7,609 nucleotides of DNA, taken from contig DAOVCZ010000086.1 of assembly GCA_030669775.1 (NCBI GenBank), positions 1 to 7,609 of the forward strand, in the 5' to 3' direction. Of the stretch, positions 5,633 through 7,609 are shown piece after piece. Position 1 is the stretch's first letter, and the number at the start of each line of letters is the position of its first letter. The notes below the pieces were generated by a model that had not been told where the DNA came from, searched no databases, and worked only from the letters and a program-made list of their open reading frames with translations. The stretch is from Chloroflexota bacterium (lineage in GTDB: Bacteria > Chloroflexota > Anaerolineae > Anaerolineales > UBA4823). Both the position numbers and the translations under genes were made by a program.

Positions 5633-7180
5633 ATGACTCAACCAGTATTCGAAAATCAAAGTTCGCTTGAGACGGTTAAATCGTTACGTTTTAACCCCTG
5701 GCGGGAGATTGCATTGTTTAGCTCAATTATTATGGAGTTAAGTTTTTCCGTCTTGTGGTATCGTGTGATGATCAGTTTTTGGGAAAGGATTACTTATGTG
5801 CGGGCATTTGCTGTATTTGGAGGAATATTATTAGTGTCTTTTATGTTGACCCGTTTCATGAATTATTTTGACTTCAAGATGAAAATACAGCGAGCAGTAC
5901 TTTTTATTTTACTTATTGGTGGCCTGCTGGTAGGATTGAAGACTTTACTTTATCCATCTGAAGGTGTAGGTCTCGGGGGGTTATTAGTTCTTCTGTTTCG
6001 TTCATTTAAAGATACGACCAGTTTCGTACCTGCCGAATTTGTTCTGATGTTAATCATCCTGTTCGTAATTTGGCGTGGTGTATCCCTAGCCGGGAAACGA
6101 ATTGATCCCGGAAGGTTTCTCGGCAGCTTCCGTACTGGTATTTTTCTTTTATTCGCCTATGGTATCTCTTTTGGATTGACCGAAGATACATCTTTATTAA
6201 TCTTGTATTTATTCCTGTTTTTTAGTTTATTAGGGTTGAGTGTTGCACGAATATCGGCCTTAGGCCGTCTGCGCGGAGGTCATAGTATTAATTTTGATAA
6301 GAGATGGTTGATCGGTATTTCGCTGGCTATAATGTTCATTTTGAGCATAGCGGTTATTTTTGCTACCCTGGTAAGTGGTTATGAACTAGATATTGGAATT
6401 GATCTATGGGGGTGGATTTTATTTATCCTAACTATAATAATCAGTCCTTTTGTGTGGGTTACCCTGTATTTGATCTCTATTGTTGATCAGTGGATCCATT
6501 TCGAACAGATCTTTCGATCGCTGTCAGAACTATTTAGTACGCTTAGATCAGTCCTCGAGGGTTTTCTCTCAATACTAGATAGCTTTAAGGGGGCTTTTGA
6601 TTTTAGCTTTGTAACAAATCTCATCGAAGCACTTAAAGCGATAAAACCTATCATCCTTTGGAGTGGGATACTCTTGGTTGTTTTCCTCATTTTGAGGTCA
6701 TTGGTTCGTCATTTCTTGAACGAAAGTACGGAAGTGGAGGAGGAATACCAGGTTGTCATTGATCAAGAGGATTTACTTGGTCTTTTGCGCGCGGCATTAC
6801 GCAAAGGGATTAGAAAAATGGCAACTAGTTTGGAGGAAGTTCTCAACCTGGCAAATGCCCGGAAATTCCTGATGGCTGCTCGCATTCGACGAATTTATGC
6901 GCGTTTATTGGATTTGAGCGCTAAACTAGGACAGCCGCGGCCGCTCTCTTGTACCCCGCTGGAATTTTTACCAAGTCTAGAGATTTTATTCCCCGACTCC
7001 AGGAGGGAACTAGATGTGATCACTCAAGCCTACCTCCGCGTGCGGTATGGTGAGCTTCCAGAAACTCATCAAGAGGTGGAGGTAGTTGAAACGGCTTGGA
7101 ACTGTGTGCGCTCGCATGGACAGGAAAAGTTAAGAGCAAAAAGACGCTTTCGAAAAGATGGAGAAGAGATGTTGAAATAA
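5633..7180 (+). CDS. Polytopic membrane protein with C-terminal DUF4129 domain; TgpA-like layout without transglutaminase core
   Basis: Predicted 515 residues from ATG 5633, 23 bases after the DUF58 stop. No Shine-Dalgarno is clear, and an in-frame TTG 5624 would add three residues, so the start is moderately sure. Hydrophobic helices lie at about 26-43, 56-73, 88-106, 133-152, 167-182, 186-205, 225-248, 258-283 and 339-357. Between the last two is a 55-residue stretch (285-338) of alternating Leu, Phe and polar residues that looks amphipathic. An acidic segment (about 361-375) follows, then the DUF4129 domain (about 405-490) with ARIRRIYARLL (416-426), TPLEF (441-445) and YLRVRYGE (467-474). 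TgpA-type proteins have a helix bundle, an external transglutaminase, one helix and DUF4129. Here the enzyme is absent: the only cysteines (440 and the one in WNCVRS) are on the DUF4129 side. It is probably the membrane partner of the MoxR/DUF58 pair; role unknown. Confidence 0.85.
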   Translation: MTQPVFENQSSLETVKSLRFNPWREIALFSSIIMELSFSVLWYRVMISFWERITYVRAFAVFGGILLVSFMLTRFMNYFDFKMKIQRAVLFILLIGGLLVGLKTLLYPSEGVGLGGLLVLLFRSFKDTTSFVPAEFVLMLIILFVIWRGVSLAGKRIDPGRFLGSFRTGIFLLFAYGISFGLTEDTSLLILYLFLFFSLLGLSVARISALGRLRGGHSINFDKRWLIGISLAIMFILSIAVIFATLVSGYELDIGIDLWGWILFILTIIISPFVWVTLYLISIVDQWIHFEQIFRSLSELFSTLRSVLEGFLSILDSFKGAFDFSFVTNLIEALKAIKPIILWSGILLVVFLILRSLVRHFLNESTEVEEEYQVVIDQEDLLGLLRAALRKGIRKMATSLEEVLNLANARKFLMAARIRRIYARLLDLSAKLGQPRPLSCTPLEFLPSLEILFPDSRRELDVITQAYLRVRYGELPETHQEVEVVETAWNCVRSHGQEKLRAKRRFRKDGEEMLK

Positions 7181-7187
7181 ACGGGAA

Positions 7188-7214
7188 GGCGACGTGCTGA
7201 ATTAGCACATCGCC
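7188..7214. terminator. Hairpin between convergent genes, possible bidirectional terminator
   Basis: GGCGA (7188-7192) pairs with TCGCC (7210-7214), and GTGCT (7194-7198) pairs with AGCAC (7204-7208). There is one C-A mismatch, and the loop is GAATT. The hairpin begins seven bases after the DUF4129 stop. No T-run follows on the + strand. On the - strand it is followed by a partly T-rich TTCCCGTTTATTTC, so it may serve the peptidase gene better. A weaker TTGTGA/TCACAA stem lies at 7229-7249. Confidence 0.5.
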
Positions 7215-7298
7215 ATCTGGTTAGATTATTGTGACAAGTTCACTCACAACGAATTCGAGTATCGATCAGGTTTTAGACTAAAGTCTTGACAATAACGA

Positions 7299-7609
7299 TC
7301 ACCCTCCGAGGGCGTACAAAATGCGGGCGATATGTTCAGCGCCTTTCAGGTATAGATCAATACGCATGTTCTCATTGGGAGCATGCGCCTGAGAGCCTGG
7401 ATAACCAACCCCGGCTGTCGCGACAGGCAGGTTGAGTATGTGAATGAAGGGGTAATTTGGCCCGGAACCGCCGATCATCGGTGTGATCTGCATCGGTTGT
7501 CCGTAAACAGGTTCCGCAGTCTGCATGACCAAGGCCACGAAGGGATCGTCTGGATCGGTGCGGGCAGGTGGCTCGCCACCAAGATAAGTGATCTCGATAT
7601 CCTCAAATC
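7299..7609 (-). CDS. M20-family metallopeptidase (dipeptidase/deacylase-like), C-terminal part; 5' end outside window
   Basis: The frame runs from the window's right edge to TGA 7301-7299 without a stop, giving about 103 visible C-terminal residues. GTG 7538 is an internal codon, not the start: readable upstream of it are EDIEITYLGGEPPARTDPDD and then PFVALV. Family features are GGEPPA, YGQP, GGSGP, and HAPNENM close to the C-terminus, where the His of H-A-P-N-E is a conserved metal or catalytic-site residue of M20 enzymes. The tail GAEHIARILYALGG is the usual final helix. M20 enzymes are di-zinc hydrolases cutting dipeptides or N-acyl amino acids in the cytosol; the exact substrate cannot be told because the catalytic domain is outside. 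The gene converges with the DUF4129 operon over 118 bases containing a hairpin, so it is a separate transcription unit. Confidence 0.88.
   Translation of the reverse strand, partial: FEDIEITYLGGEPPARTDPDDPFVALVMQTAEPVYGQPMQITPMIGGSGPNYPFIHILNLPVATAGVGYPGSQAHAPNENMRIDLYLKGAEHIARILYALGG

Noticed and set aside
1..7609. CRISPR arrays, tRNA or rRNA genes, insertion sequence ends, toxin-antitoxin or defence genes
   Set aside because: No spaced identical repeats, cloverleaf-like sequence, terminal inverted repeats or matching protein motifs were found on either strand; the exonuclease-helicase fits ordinary DinG repair rather than a defence helicase.

Overview
The window looks like a chromosomal segment of a moderate-GC bacterium. 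The gene order and protein styles (an exonuclease-DinG fusion, a MoxR/DUF58/DUF4129 operon, a short LiaI/LiaF-like membrane tail) resemble Chloroflexota, class Anaerolineae. That placement is family-level recognition, not a search result. I see no tRNA, rRNA, CRISPR array, transposase, attachment site or phage gene.

Layout. (1) At 1-187 is the C-terminal end of a small membrane protein on the + strand, converging on the next gene. (2) At 267-3068, on the - strand, is a 933-residue DinG-type helicase with an N-terminal DEDDh 3'-5' exonuclease domain and four cysteines placed for an Fe-S cluster. A consensus extended -10 box lies exactly one promoter-to-start distance before its ATG, so its mRNA may be leaderless. 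(3) At 3069-3433 is an AT-rich divergent intergenic region. It holds a second promoter candidate facing right, an unexplained ten-base perfect match to the Shine-Dalgarno consensus, and a heptamer repeated four times. (4) At 3434-7180 is a three-gene + strand operon: a MoxR AAA+ ATPase, a DUF58 protein starting one base after the MoxR stop, and a polytopic membrane protein ending in a DUF4129 domain. (5) A strong hairpin follows the operon. (6) At 7299 to the window end, on the - strand, is the C-terminal third or less of an M20-family metallopeptidase.

How the genes fit together. MoxR ATPases are usually encoded beside DUF58 or von Willebrand A proteins and are thought to remodel them or their partners at the membrane. 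Here the third member has the layout of a TgpA-type protein (membrane bundle, external region, last membrane helix, cytoplasmic DUF4129), but the transglutaminase core is missing. About 55 residues of amphipathic-helix-like sequence sit in its place. The DUF58 protein also lacks the metal-binding DxSxS signature. The operon is therefore a MoxR-driven membrane complex with no visible enzyme other than the ATPase, and its substrate is unknown. The DinG gene is a separate DNA-repair unit that shares only the divergent intergenic region.
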